Below, one piece after another: positions 9,541 to 16,731 of a stretch of 64,000 nucleotides of DNA. The notes beneath the pieces are model-generated. The model worked only from the letters and a program-made list of their open reading frames with translations, ran no database searches and had not been told where the DNA came from. The position numbers were made by a program, and so were the translations under genes. The DNA is from Anaerococcus prevotii DSM 20548 (GTDB lineage Bacteria; Bacillota; Clostridia; Tissierellales; Peptoniphilaceae). Location: positions 1,360,501 to 1,424,500 of the forward strand of contig NC_013171.1 of the NCBI RefSeq assembly GCF_000024105.1, in the 5' to 3' direction. Position 1 is the stretch's first letter; each line of letters starts with the position of its first letter.

Positions 9541-9784
9541 ATCACTTAATCCTTATTATTTACGTGTCATCATAGACTGTAGATCTCTCACATGCGTTCG
9601 AGATGGCGTAGCTTCAGTTTGAAATTATCTCAAGGTATATACCTTGTTGTTCTAATATTGGTAAGTGTGAGAGATTTCTTCGGTCCTCTATTAGCCGGAC
9701 GGGCTTGTTTCTAAATAAGGGAAAATAGTAGGAAAGCAAGCTTTCCTACCTTACCCTTATAACTATCATAGTAGAGACATATCT
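9541..9784 (+). repeat. modular hairpin repeat, short form (A-B-H4-E)
   Basis: This second tandem copy has module A at about 9561-9608 and module B at about 9668 (gtgagagatttcttcgg). H4 is AGGAAAGC/GCTTTCCT near 9731-9750, followed by a degenerate E unit up to the LCP stop codon. The H0-H3 block present in the preceding copy is absent, and the sequence runs directly from aataagggaa into H4. The precise loss or gain of that block shows that the element is modular. Confidence 0.8.
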
Positions 9785-11218
9785 TTACTTATTGTTTTCC
9801 TCAATATTATTATGAATATTTTCTATGGAGTCCTTGCTTGGGACCATCATGTAGAGTCTTGCGTTTGGCATTAGGTAGGAGTCGAGGTCCATGGTTCCTT
9901 TTCCTTTTAGGGCTTCGCTTTCTATTTGCCATTCGCCTCCGTCGGCTAGTTGTTTGTTGACTAGCTCTATCATCTTCTCATATGGCACGTCTGTGTTGAC
10001 CGATTCTAGGGCTATATCTGCTATTTGGTTGAAGTTTAGGAGCATTTCTGTGCTTAGCATTTTTCTTATGATTCCTGTTAGGACTCTGGTGTGGTTTTTC
10101 CCTCTGTCGAAGTCTCCTTCTTCGAGATTGTATCTTTCTCTGGAGAAGGATAGGGCCATGTCTCCGTTCATTTCTACCTTTCCTTGTGGGAAATAGTATA
10201 CTCCACCGCTTGATTGAAATGCGGTTGGGTTATCAACGGTGATTCCTCCAAGGGCGTTTATGAGTTCTACTAGGGTGGTGAAGTTGACCTTGCCATAGTA
10301 GTCGATTTTGATATCTAAGAGGGCCTCTACACTCCTTATAGAGGTGTCCACTCCGTAAAGACCCGCGTGGGTTAGCTTGTCGTACTTGTCCCCTTCTCCT
10401 CCTATGGATAGGTAGGTATCTCTTGGGATAGTTGTGATCAGGATTTTCTTCTCCTTTGGATTGACACTTAGGACCATGTTGACATCGGACCTTGATACAT
10501 TGGATAAACTACCTGATGTGTCGATTCCTGATAGGAAGACATTGAAAGATTGATCCTCTGCTACTTCCTTCTTATCTTCCTTCTTCTTCTCATCTCCTGT
10601 AACTAGGACGGATTCGAGTACACGGGTTTTCTCAGAAAATCCCTCAATTGCTTCATCAAGGATTGGCCTAAAGGACTCATTAAGAAGCATAACCTCTGAC
10701 TTTCCTTCTAGAAGTGCTGTGGCAGAGTCCTGGTAGCTGGCGAAGTTTTTCTCTACTAGATCTTTCTTATGATCTTCCTTATACTTACTAAATGCCTTCC
10801 TTATATTATCCTGATCCATGTCTCCTGCTGTGGCGATTTCCTTATCTCCTATATCTGCAAGACTTTTAATTTCAGAATCCTTCAATACAACATAGCTCAT
10901 CTCGTTGGTGTCCTGGACAGGCTTATTGTTGATTTCTGAAACGGTCTTGATGGACTTATTGGCATAGGATAGGAAGGTAATCTCACCTATGCTTAGTAGT
11001 AGAAGGAATATGATTATGATAGCCTTCAATGCGTTCGAGTTTTTCTTTCTTATAAATCCTATATACAAAAAAATACAAAGAATTATCCCAATGCTGACTG
11101 CTATGGCAAGTCTGTAGTTGTGAGGGAGAATCTTGTATTTGTATAGGAAATAAAAGAATACAATATTGATTATGGTAGCCAAAATGACTACAATTTTTGT
11201 AAAAATAGATTTCTTCAT
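9785..11218 (-). CDS. LCP (LytR-CpsA-Psr) family cell-wall polymer ligase
   Basis: This 477-residue membrane-anchored protein has three hydrophobic segments in the first about 90 residues and an extracellular linker with similarity to periplasmic binding folds (about 105-200). The LCP catalytic domain starts near residue 225 (NVFLSGIDT, then NMVLSVNPKEKKILITTIPRDTYL). The conserved Asp and Arg residues that bind the pyrophosphate lipid are visible (SRSDVNMVL, TTIPRDTYL, FSRERY). LCP enzymes transfer teichoic-acid-like polymers or capsule from undecaprenyl pyrophosphate to peptidoglycan. The ATG at 11218 follows AAGGAAAG. The polysaccharide and flippase genes lie directly downstream, which fits capsule attachment. 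Confidence 0.9.
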   Translation of the reverse strand: MKKSIFTKIVVILATIINIVFFYFLYKYKILPHNYRLAIAVSIGIILCIFLYIGFIRKKNSNALKAIIIIFLLLLSIGEITFLSYANKSIKTVSEINNKPVQDTNEMSYVVLKDSEIKSLADIGDKEIATAGDMDQDNIRKAFSKYKEDHKKDLVEKNFASYQDSATALLEGKSEVMLLNESFRPILDEAIEGFSEKTRVLESVLVTGDEKKKEDKKEVAEDQSFNVFLSGIDTSGSLSNVSRSDVNMVLSVNPKEKKILITTIPRDTYLSIGGEGDKYDKLTHAGLYGVDTSIRSVEALLDIKIDYYGKVNFTTLVELINALGGITVDNPTAFQSSGGVYYFPQGKVEMNGDMALSFSRERYNLEEGDFDRGKNHTRVLTGIIRKMLSTEMLLNFNQIADIALESVNTDVPYEKMIELVNKQLADGGEWQIESEALKGKGTMDLDSYLMPNARLYMMVPSKDSIENIHNNIEENNK

Positions 11219-11260
11219 TTTCTTTCCTTATATAATATATTAAATGTTTCTCTGAATCAT

Positions 11261-11287
11261 AGTATAACAAGCTAGTGATTTTGTCAA
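11261..11287 (-). promoter_or_regulatory. candidate promoter of the LCP gene
   Basis: On the minus strand TTGACA (11282-11287) precedes TATACT (11261-11266) with a short 15-base spacer. TACTAT would give 17. It is about 45 bases upstream of the LCP start and just outside the adjacent repeat. This is a motif-only call. Confidence 0.5.
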
Positions 11288-11310
11288 GATTATGTATGTG
11301 AAATTTTATG

Positions 11311-11375
11311 GGAATAAAGGAGAGAAAGCTTTGTTTTCTTTACCCTTATGTCTAGCGTAGTCGAGACATCTAATT
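11311..11375 (+). repeat. partial modular repeat (H4 and E only)
   Basis: This fragment contains H4 (AGAAAGC/GTTTTCT near 11322-11341) and an E unit (tctagcgtagtcgagacat) with no preceding A or B module. It directly precedes a full-length copy. The gap 11219-12235 holds no gene; it contains this fragment and two long copies. Confidence 0.75.
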
Positions 11376-11743
11376 GGATTTTGTAATTTGAGTATGATCG
11401 TGTATGACTTAAACCAAATTATATACATGTCGTCATAGACTGGAGACCTCTCAGTCGTGCCTCCTTCGACGTGGCGGGTAATATTGTAGCTTGCTACAAT
11501 ACTGGAACTAAAAAAATTATAGTTTTACTTTTACTCGTGAGATTTCTCCGTTCACTTCGTTCAGTCGAAATAAGGTTGCCCTCCTGTTGGGCCACTGTTT
11601 GTATGAAAGGCAAATAGTGTAGTGACTTTTGTTTCGCAGAAACAAAGGTCAAAAGAACGTCGAATGACGTTCTTGAATTTTCTAGGAAAGCCTAGCTTTC
11701 CTTCCCCTTATATCGAGCGTAAGCCGAGATATCTCTTTGGTTT
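11376..11743 (+). repeat. modular hairpin repeat, long form
   Basis: A leader shared with other copies (gagtatgatcgtgtatgac) runs into module A at about 11424-11477. Next come an AT-rich spacer with a 9-bp perfect palindrome (TATTGTAGC/GCTACAATA at 11482-11501) and B at 11535. The hairpins are H0 (GCCC-tcctgtt-GGGC at about 11578-11592), H1 11593-11619, H2 11624-11650, H3 11654-11673 and H4 11684-11702, followed by E at about 11706-11734. Compared with the 9.3 kb and 12.1 kb copies, stem bases differ but stay paired. Confidence 0.85.
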
Positions 11744-12184
11744 TTATAGATTACTTAATCCTTAATTTTTACATGTCATCATAGACTGTAGATCTCTCAC
11801 GTATGTTCGACGGTAGTTTGCGGGCTTAGCTGCACTTCGCCTCGCAAAGCCTCGATTAAGGAGTTTCATCAGTTCGCTATGCTCACTGTGACAATTCCAT
11901 TAGAGATGGCAGGTAATTGTGTAATTGTTATAATTCAAAGTATTTAATTATTTAATCTTTTACTATAAGTCGTGAGGTTTCTCCAGTCCTCTGTTAGCCG
12001 GACGGGCTTGTTTCGAAGCAAGGTAGCCCTCCTGGTGGGCCACTGTTTGTCTGGAAGTCAAATAGTGTAGTGACTTTTGTTTCGTAGGAACAAAGGGCAA
12101 AAGAACGCTGAATGGCGTTCTAGTGCTTTCTAGAAAACTTTGTTTTCTTTCCCCTTATGTCGAGCGTATTCGATATATCTCCTG
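11744..12184 (+). repeat. modular hairpin repeat, long form with 94-bp insert in module A
   Basis: This is the longest copy. Module A is interrupted at 11811-11904 by a 94-bp segment (cggtagtttgcgggcttagc...) that also interrupts module A at 21671-21764 at the same point. The rest is B at 11971, H0 near 12026-12040, H1 12041-12067, H2 12072-12098, H3 12102-12121, H4 12132-12148 and E near 12153-12181. H3 here has C-G where other copies have T-G or T-A. Confidence 0.85.
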
Positions 12185-12210
12185 TCTCTCTTCCCTTTTT
12201 TCTTGCAATT

Positions 12211-12236
12211 TAAAAGGAGCCTTGGCTCCTTTGTTT
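12211..12236 (-). terminator. rho-independent terminator of the DUF1846 gene
   Basis: On the minus strand AAGGAGCC and GGCTCCTT form a stem with a minimal loop (12213-12232), followed by T residues. It overlaps the stop codon region of the DUF1846 gene. Confidence 0.75.
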
Positions 12237-13711
12237 TAGTATTCGTAGTTGCCGTTTCCTAGGTAGGCGTCTTGGGTGAAGTTTATGCCTAGTTTTCTTA
12301 GCATGGATCTTTGGCTGTCTTCTAGGAGGACTGTAGAGTGGGCGTCTAAGCCCTTTAGTTTACTGATTTGTTCTATAGCCATGTGGCTTAGGGGGTTGGT
12401 TGTGCCTGAGATTGAGAGGGCTATTAGCATTTCGTTAGCTGATAGGGATGTTTCTTTACCTCCCAGGGACTTGGTTTTAAGATTTGAAACTGGCTCTATG
12501 ATGTGTGGTGATATCAAGAGAAGGTCGTCGTCAAGTTTTCCTAGTTTCTTTAGGGCGTTTAGGATAGCGGCTGATGGTGCTGACAAGAGATCGCTCTTCT
12601 TTCCTGTGATGATCTCTCCTGATTCAAGTCTAATAGCGAAGGCCTCTCTTCCAGTCATTTTAGCCTTTTCTCTAGCCTTTACTGCGACTGTCCTGTCTTC
12701 TGGACTTATTTCAAGCTGACTCATTAGCATCTCGATTTTTTCTACTGCATGATAGCTTTCCTTGGCATATCTAAAGTCAACTAAGGTATTGTAGTATCTT
12801 CTGATAATCTCTTCCTTGCTGGCACGCTTCACCCCTTCTTCGTCTTCTATGCAAAAGCCTACCATATTGACACCCATATCTGTTGGAGACTTGTAAGGGC
12901 AAGAACCCATGATTTTCTCGAACATTTTCTTAAGTATAGGGAAGGCTTCTACGTCCCTATTGTAGTTTACTGCAAGCTCCCCATAGGCATCTAGGTGGTA
13001 AGGGTCAATCATATTTACATCGTCAAGGTTGGCGGTGGCTGCCTCGTAGGCCATATTTACAGGATGCTTGAGGGCGAGGTTCCATATTGGGAAGGTCTCA
13101 AACTTGGCATAACCTGCGTTGATTCCTGCTTCGTGGTCCAGATACATTTGAGAAAGGCAGGTTGCCATCTTACCTGAACCTGGTCCTGGTCCTGTGATAA
13201 CCACTAGGGGTCTTGTGGTCTTTACTCTCTCGTTCTTGCCAAAACCATCCTTAGAGATAATGTGGTCGATGTTGTTTGGATAGCCCTGGATATCGTAGGT
13301 CTTGTAACTTGCGATTCCTAGGTTGTCCAAGTACTTTTGGTACTTCACGGCCTTGGGTTGGTTATCAAACTGGGTTATGATAATTCCATTTACCAAAAAT
13401 CCATAGTCCTCGAAGGCTTCCTTTAGCCTAATAGTTTCCGCATCATAAGAGGTCTCATTATCCCCTCTGATCTTGTTGTTTTCGATATCGTTGGCATTGA
13501 TGGTTATTATAATCTCACAAAGGTCCTTGAGGTTATAGAGCATCCTGAGTTTTGAGTCAGGTAGAAAACCAGGAAGCACCCTTGATGCATGGCTATCATC
13601 AAAGAGCTTGCCCCCAAACTCCATATAGAGCTTATCAAAATGAGAAATCCTCTCCTCGATCTTTTCCGACTGCAATTTTATATACTTATCATTATCAAAA
13701 GCTTTCTTCAC
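12236..13711 (-). CDS. DUF1846 family protein
   Basis: This 491-residue protein belongs to the conserved DUF1846 family of Firmicutes. The typical N-terminal stretch KLYMEFGGKLFDD and HASRVLPGFLPDSKLRML are present. A Gly-rich loop GPGPGSGKMATC lies near 180, which looks like a phosphate-binding loop. The family has no established reaction. I choose GTG at 13711 as start because GGAGG sits 5 bases upstream and the family begins at this point. A TTG at 13723 would add four residues but lacks a spaced ribosome site. It is a single-gene unit bounded by repeats and a terminator. Confidence 0.88.
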   Translation of the reverse strand: MKKAFDNDKYIKLQSEKIEERISHFDKLYMEFGGKLFDDSHASRVLPGFLPDSKLRMLYNLKDLCEIIITINANDIENNKIRGDNETSYDAETIRLKEAFEDYGFLVNGIIITQFDNQPKAVKYQKYLDNLGIASYKTYDIQGYPNNIDHIISKDGFGKNERVKTTRPLVVITGPGPGSGKMATCLSQMYLDHEAGINAGYAKFETFPIWNLALKHPVNMAYEAATANLDDVNMIDPYHLDAYGELAVNYNRDVEAFPILKKMFEKIMGSCPYKSPTDMGVNMVGFCIEDEEGVKRASKEEIIRRYYNTLVDFRYAKESYHAVEKIEMLMSQLEISPEDRTVAVKAREKAKMTGREAFAIRLESGEIITGKKSDLLSAPSAAILNALKKLGKLDDDLLLISPHIIEPVSNLKTKSLGGKETSLSANEMLIALSISGTTNPLSHMAIEQISKLKGLDAHSTVLLEDSQRSMLRKLGINFTQDAYLGNGNYEY

Positions 13712-13735
13712 GTCATCCTCCAATCATATCTAAAT

Positions 13736-13764
13736 ATTATACCTAGATTTGGGGGAGATGAAAA
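13736..13764 (-). promoter_or_regulatory. candidate promoter of the DUF1846 gene
   Basis: TATAAT (13736-13741) on the minus strand lies 25 bases upstream of the GTG start. A weak TTTTCA at 13759-13764 sits at 17-base spacing. The -10 is convincing; the -35 is poor. Confidence 0.45.
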
Positions 13765-13871
13765 GATTTGTGGGGTAAAATTTGTATAAGAAATCTCATA
13801 TTATAATCCTATCATATATTTAGTTAGCATTATATAGTACGTAAACTTTATAAGTACATACAACACTTTAT

Positions 13872-14215
13872 ATCTGCCACCTCGAAAAAAAGCCCTTCCG
13901 GCTCTGAGAGGACTATGTGAGAGGTCTACAGAACCTTGGGACGTGTTTAATCTTAGATTTTGTTAGATATGTTTTTTCGTAGATAAATTGAATTTTTATA
14001 TCTATATGTCGTCATGGACTGTAGATCTCTCGTCGCTCCGCTCTGTCGAGATGGCGGTTAAATTGTATATACTATATTTCAAAGTATTGAAACACATACA
14101 CGCCACCTCGAACTTTATGTGAGAGGTCTACAGAACCTTGGGACGTGTTTGATTGGAGATTTTGTAATTGAGGTATGATCGTAGATGACTTACACCATAT
14201 GATTTACATATGAAA
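13872..14215. repeat. C-A-C cluster of inverted repeat arms
   Basis: The gap between the DUF1846 gene and the GIY-YIG gene is filled by repeat arms. C copies (cgccacctcgaa...gaggtctacagaacc) occur at about 13879-13965 and 14101-14150, and module A lies at about 14005-14058. The reverse complement of C matches A in two blocks (CTGTAGAYCTCTC and TCGAGRTGGCG). A and the following C therefore can fold into a hairpin of 13 and 11 paired bases around an AT-rich loop of about 42 bases. The remaining differences are mostly G-T pairs. Confidence 0.75.
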
Positions 14216-14299
14216 TTTCCGTAGGTATTTAGAAATTATCAACTTTTATATCTTAATTGGGTATAGTGACATTAAGAACATTTTCTTTAAGGAGTGATT

Positions 14300-14590
14300 A
14301 TGAGTTATTTTGTTTATTTACTTACTGATAAGACAAATAGTAGATATTATATAGGCTACACCAACAATCTTATAAGAAGAACCTATGAACATAGGAATCA
14401 TCTTAAGAAAGGGAGTTTTTCTGATAAGTATAATATTGGGAAGCTTGTTTATTATGAAGTATTTGAAGATTACGAAAATGCTAGAGAAAGGGAAATTCAG
14501 ATGAAAAAGTATAGTAGGACAAAAAAGGAAGCTCTTGTTAATTCTTTAAATCCTGAATGGAAGGATTTGTATTACGATATTATTAAGTAA
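14300..14590 (+). CDS. GIY-YIG nuclease-domain protein (98-aa class)
   Basis: This 96-residue single-domain GIY-YIG protein has the signature in YFVYLLTDKTNSRYYIGYTN, the conserved Arg in NLIRRTYEHRN and Glu in EREIQMKKYSR, and the ending LNPEWKDLYYD typical of the widespread small GIY-YIG family. These are putative endonucleases with no settled cellular role. AAGGAG at 14289-14294 sets the ATG at 14300; an in-frame GTG at 14294 overlaps the ribosome site and is less likely. It is a lone plus-strand gene embedded between intergenic repeats, so recent acquisition is plausible (inference). Confidence 0.85.
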   Translation: MSYFVYLLTDKTNSRYYIGYTNNLIRRTYEHRNHLKKGSFSDKYNIGKLVYYEVFEDYENAREREIQMKKYSRTKKEALVNSLNPEWKDLYYDIIK

Positions 14591-14629
14591 TTTATTTTAC
14601 ATACTATTATTTATTTTACCATAGAGATT

Positions 14630-15000
14630 ATCAGATCTAGCTTTATGTGGGATTTATATGGAACTTTAGTATTTGTTTGATATGAGTTTTTGCTAGTTAG
14701 GTATGAGCATAGATAACTTAAACCGTATTATTTACATGTCATCATAAACTGTAGATCTCTCGTCGCTCCGCTCTGTCGAGATGGCGAGATATATACTATA
14801 TTTCAACGTTTTAAAAGTATAATTTCCAAATTTTCGCCACCTCGAACTTCACGTGAGAGGTCCACGGAACTTTGGGACGTGTTTGATTGGAGATTTTGTT
14901 ATTTAGGTATGATCGTAGATGAATTAAACCGTATTATTTACATGTCATCATATACTGTAGATCTCTCAGTCGTACCTCCTTCGAGATGGCGGGGTATATG
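14630..15000. repeat. second C-A-C-A cluster of inverted repeat arms
   Basis: The gap 14591-15096 downstream of the GIY-YIG gene holds several arms. They are a degenerate C copy (about 14640-14690), an A arm (about 14735-14785), a C arm (about 14834-14882) and another A arm (about 14938-14993). Between C and A runs the shared linker aggtatgatcgtagatgaat. Together with the cluster at 13.9-14.2 kb these flank the GIY-YIG gene. Confidence 0.75.
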
Positions 15001-15061
15001 CCATACTTCAATATTTTACAAGTATATCATTAGTACCTTTGTTTAATACCTCCCCACACAA

Positions 15062-15092
15062 AAAGCCCTAATCCACTGAGGATCGGGGCTTT
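15062..15092 (-). terminator. rho-independent terminator of the apbE operon
   Basis: On the minus strand GCCCCGATCC and TGGATTAGGGC (15065-15089) form a stem with a 4-base loop, followed by a T run. It lies just after the apbE stop. Confidence 0.85.
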
Positions 15093-15096
15093 ATCT

Positions 15097-16266
15097 TTAT
15101 TTATCTTCTATTTTTTCCCAGCCTTCGGTTTTGTATTCGTTTCCTTCTTGGTCTATCCAGTATGCTTCTACTTTGTTTTCAGCTGCTTTTTTTAGTCCTG
15201 TCTCGTGGTCTACTATGAAGAAGTAGGTTGAGAGGGTGTCTGCTAGGGCTATGCTGTCTGCTTTTACTGATACGGATTTCCATTTGTCGGATGGGTATCT
15301 GGTGGCTGGGTCTATGATGTGGTGGTAGTTTTTGCCGTCTACTGTGAAGAATCTTTGGTAGTCACCGCTTGTTACTACTGAGGTGTTCTTGACGTTTACT
15401 ACTGTGGAGTATGGATTTTCTTTATCTTCTAGGAAGGGATTTTGGACTGCTATTTTCCAGTTTCCTTGGCTGTTGTTTGGATTTTCTCCTATGATTACGT
15501 CATCTCCACCGACTGAGAGGATTCCTCTTTCAAATCCTGCTTCTTTTAGTTTTTCTGCCATTTTTTCTGTGGCGTAGCCTTTGCCGATTGCTCCTATATC
15601 TATTTGGACGTCTGGGTCGTTGATGTAGACTGTGGAGTTTTCCTTGTCTATTTCAATGGCATCTATGTTTTCGTGCTCGCTTTTCTTGATGAGCTCATCT
15701 TCTGGTGGGATTGCTGCCTTTTCAGGATTATCTATGGACATTTCCCTGTATTGGTGCCACAAGCCTAGGAGAGATCCCATGGCTATGTTGATGTTTCCGT
15801 CTGTTAGTTCGTACATTTTCTTTGAGTATTCGATTAGCTCGATTATTTCAGGGTCTACCTTGACTGGCTCGATTCCTGCCTTTTCGTTGATTGTTCTGAA
15901 GTTATTTACTCCTTCGAAGGAATCGTAGGAGTTGTAGAGCTTGTGATATCTAGCTAGCTCTTCTTCGAGGACGTCGCATTGTTTCTTGAAGCTTTCTTCA
16001 TCATCAGAGTAGGTTAGAAGGGTAGTTACAGTGTCGAAATAGTCGTAGTAGGTTTTGTCAAGTTTTGGCACTTCAGTGCTTTTCTTATCTTCTTGATTTT
16101 CTCCTACATCTTCTGCTTTTGTGTCTTCCTCTGCCTCTTTTTTCTCTACTTTTTCTTCCGCTTGGCTTACCTGGTCCTTATTATTATCTGTCTCATTTGC
16201 TCCATTGGCACAGGCTGTTATTACAAGGGCCATTGCCAAGGGGTAAAATACTTTCTTTATTCTCAT
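15097..16266 (-). CDS. apbE: FAD:protein FMN transferase lipoprotein (ApbE)
   Basis: This 389-residue ApbE protein covalently attaches FMN from FAD to a Thr in S/T-G-A-T motifs of target proteins on the outside of the membrane. The N-terminus is a lipoprotein signal with a lipobox (LVITAC), followed by an acidic low-complexity linker (about 20-70). Family motifs include YYDYFDTVTTLLTY, the Mg/FAD-binding DIGAIGKGYATEK (near 225) and SGDYQRFF...HHIIDPATRYP. Likely targets are RnfG and RnfD, which carry SGAT and are encoded at 55-57 kb. The start overlaps the upstream gene by four bases (ATGA), so it is the last gene of a five-gene operon. Confidence 0.93.
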   Translation of the reverse strand: MRIKKVFYPLAMALVITACANGANETDNNKDQVSQAEEKVEKKEAEEDTKAEDVGENQEDKKSTEVPKLDKTYYDYFDTVTTLLTYSDDEESFKKQCDVLEEELARYHKLYNSYDSFEGVNNFRTINEKAGIEPVKVDPEIIELIEYSKKMYELTDGNINIAMGSLLGLWHQYREMSIDNPEKAAIPPEDELIKKSEHENIDAIEIDKENSTVYINDPDVQIDIGAIGKGYATEKMAEKLKEAGFERGILSVGGDDVIIGENPNNSQGNWKIAVQNPFLEDKENPYSTVVNVKNTSVVTSGDYQRFFTVDGKNYHHIIDPATRYPSDKWKSVSVKADSIALADTLSTYFFIVDHETGLKKAAENKVEAYWIDQEGNEYKTEGWEKIEDK

Positions 16267-16730
16267 AGTTTGTTTATGTTAATTGTCTCCATGTCTTTGT
16301 TTACTGGGATTGATTCTTCAAGAGCCCATGTTAGTAATATGTCCGCTGCTGCCTTGTCTCTGAAGGAGTTCCATTGTCCTTCAAGTCCTTGTTCGTAGAC
16401 TATATCAAGGAATTCCTCTCTTGGGGCGATTCCCTCGTAGTTGTCTAGGAAGTTATCCCTTTGGTGTCTGTCAAGGCTTGCTACAAAGGCTTCTCTTAGT
16501 CTTTGGCTATCTAGCTCATCTGCTGTTGGCAAGAGCAAGAAGTTTTCTACGTCTGCGTCTATATCTATATAATTTTCTTCTATGTCTTCTGCGGTTTGGA
16601 TTTCCTTGTTGATTCTTATGAAATCAAGGGATTCTGTATTCAACCACATATTCTTAAGATATGAATCTTCATCTATCAAGGTCCATTTTTCAACTAACCA
16701 TGATAGATTGATTGGTTTTCTTACTTTCAT
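16263..16730 (-). CDS. small acidic protein, possibly UPF0158-like
   Basis: This 155-residue soluble acidic protein has no signal peptide or membrane segment. The C-terminal half (LDRHQRDNFLDNYEGI...QGLEGQWNSFRDKAAADILLTWALEE) resembles the F-x-G-x-W-x-x-F-x-x-x-A-x-x-W pattern of the uncharacterised UPF0158 family; the match is by eye and moderate. It sits between glgB (2-base gap) and apbE (4-base overlap), so it is certainly co-translated with them. I assign no function. Confidence 0.6.
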   Translation of the reverse strand: MKVRKPINLSWLVEKWTLIDEDSYLKNMWLNTESLDFIRINKEIQTAEDIEENYIDIDADVENFLLLPTADELDSQRLREAFVASLDRHQRDNFLDNYEGIAPREEFLDIVYEQGLEGQWNSFRDKAAADILLTWALEESIPVNKDMETININKL

Positions 16731-16731
16731 A

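Noticed and set aside
9891-10196. Plus-strand open frame of 101 codons inside the LCP gene
   Set aside because: It is antisense to a well-supported LCP coding region, with no family similarity or ribosome site, so I treat it as a shadow frame.
10983-11270. Minus-strand open frame overlapping the LCP start in another frame
   Set aside because: Its sequence is a frame-shifted reading of the LCP membrane segments; the LCP frame has the ribosome site and domain matches.
9177-12184. Repeated intergenic sequence as a possible CRISPR array
   Set aside because: The repeats are long, modular and irregularly spaced, without uniform 25-40 base direct repeats or unique spacers, and no cas genes are present.
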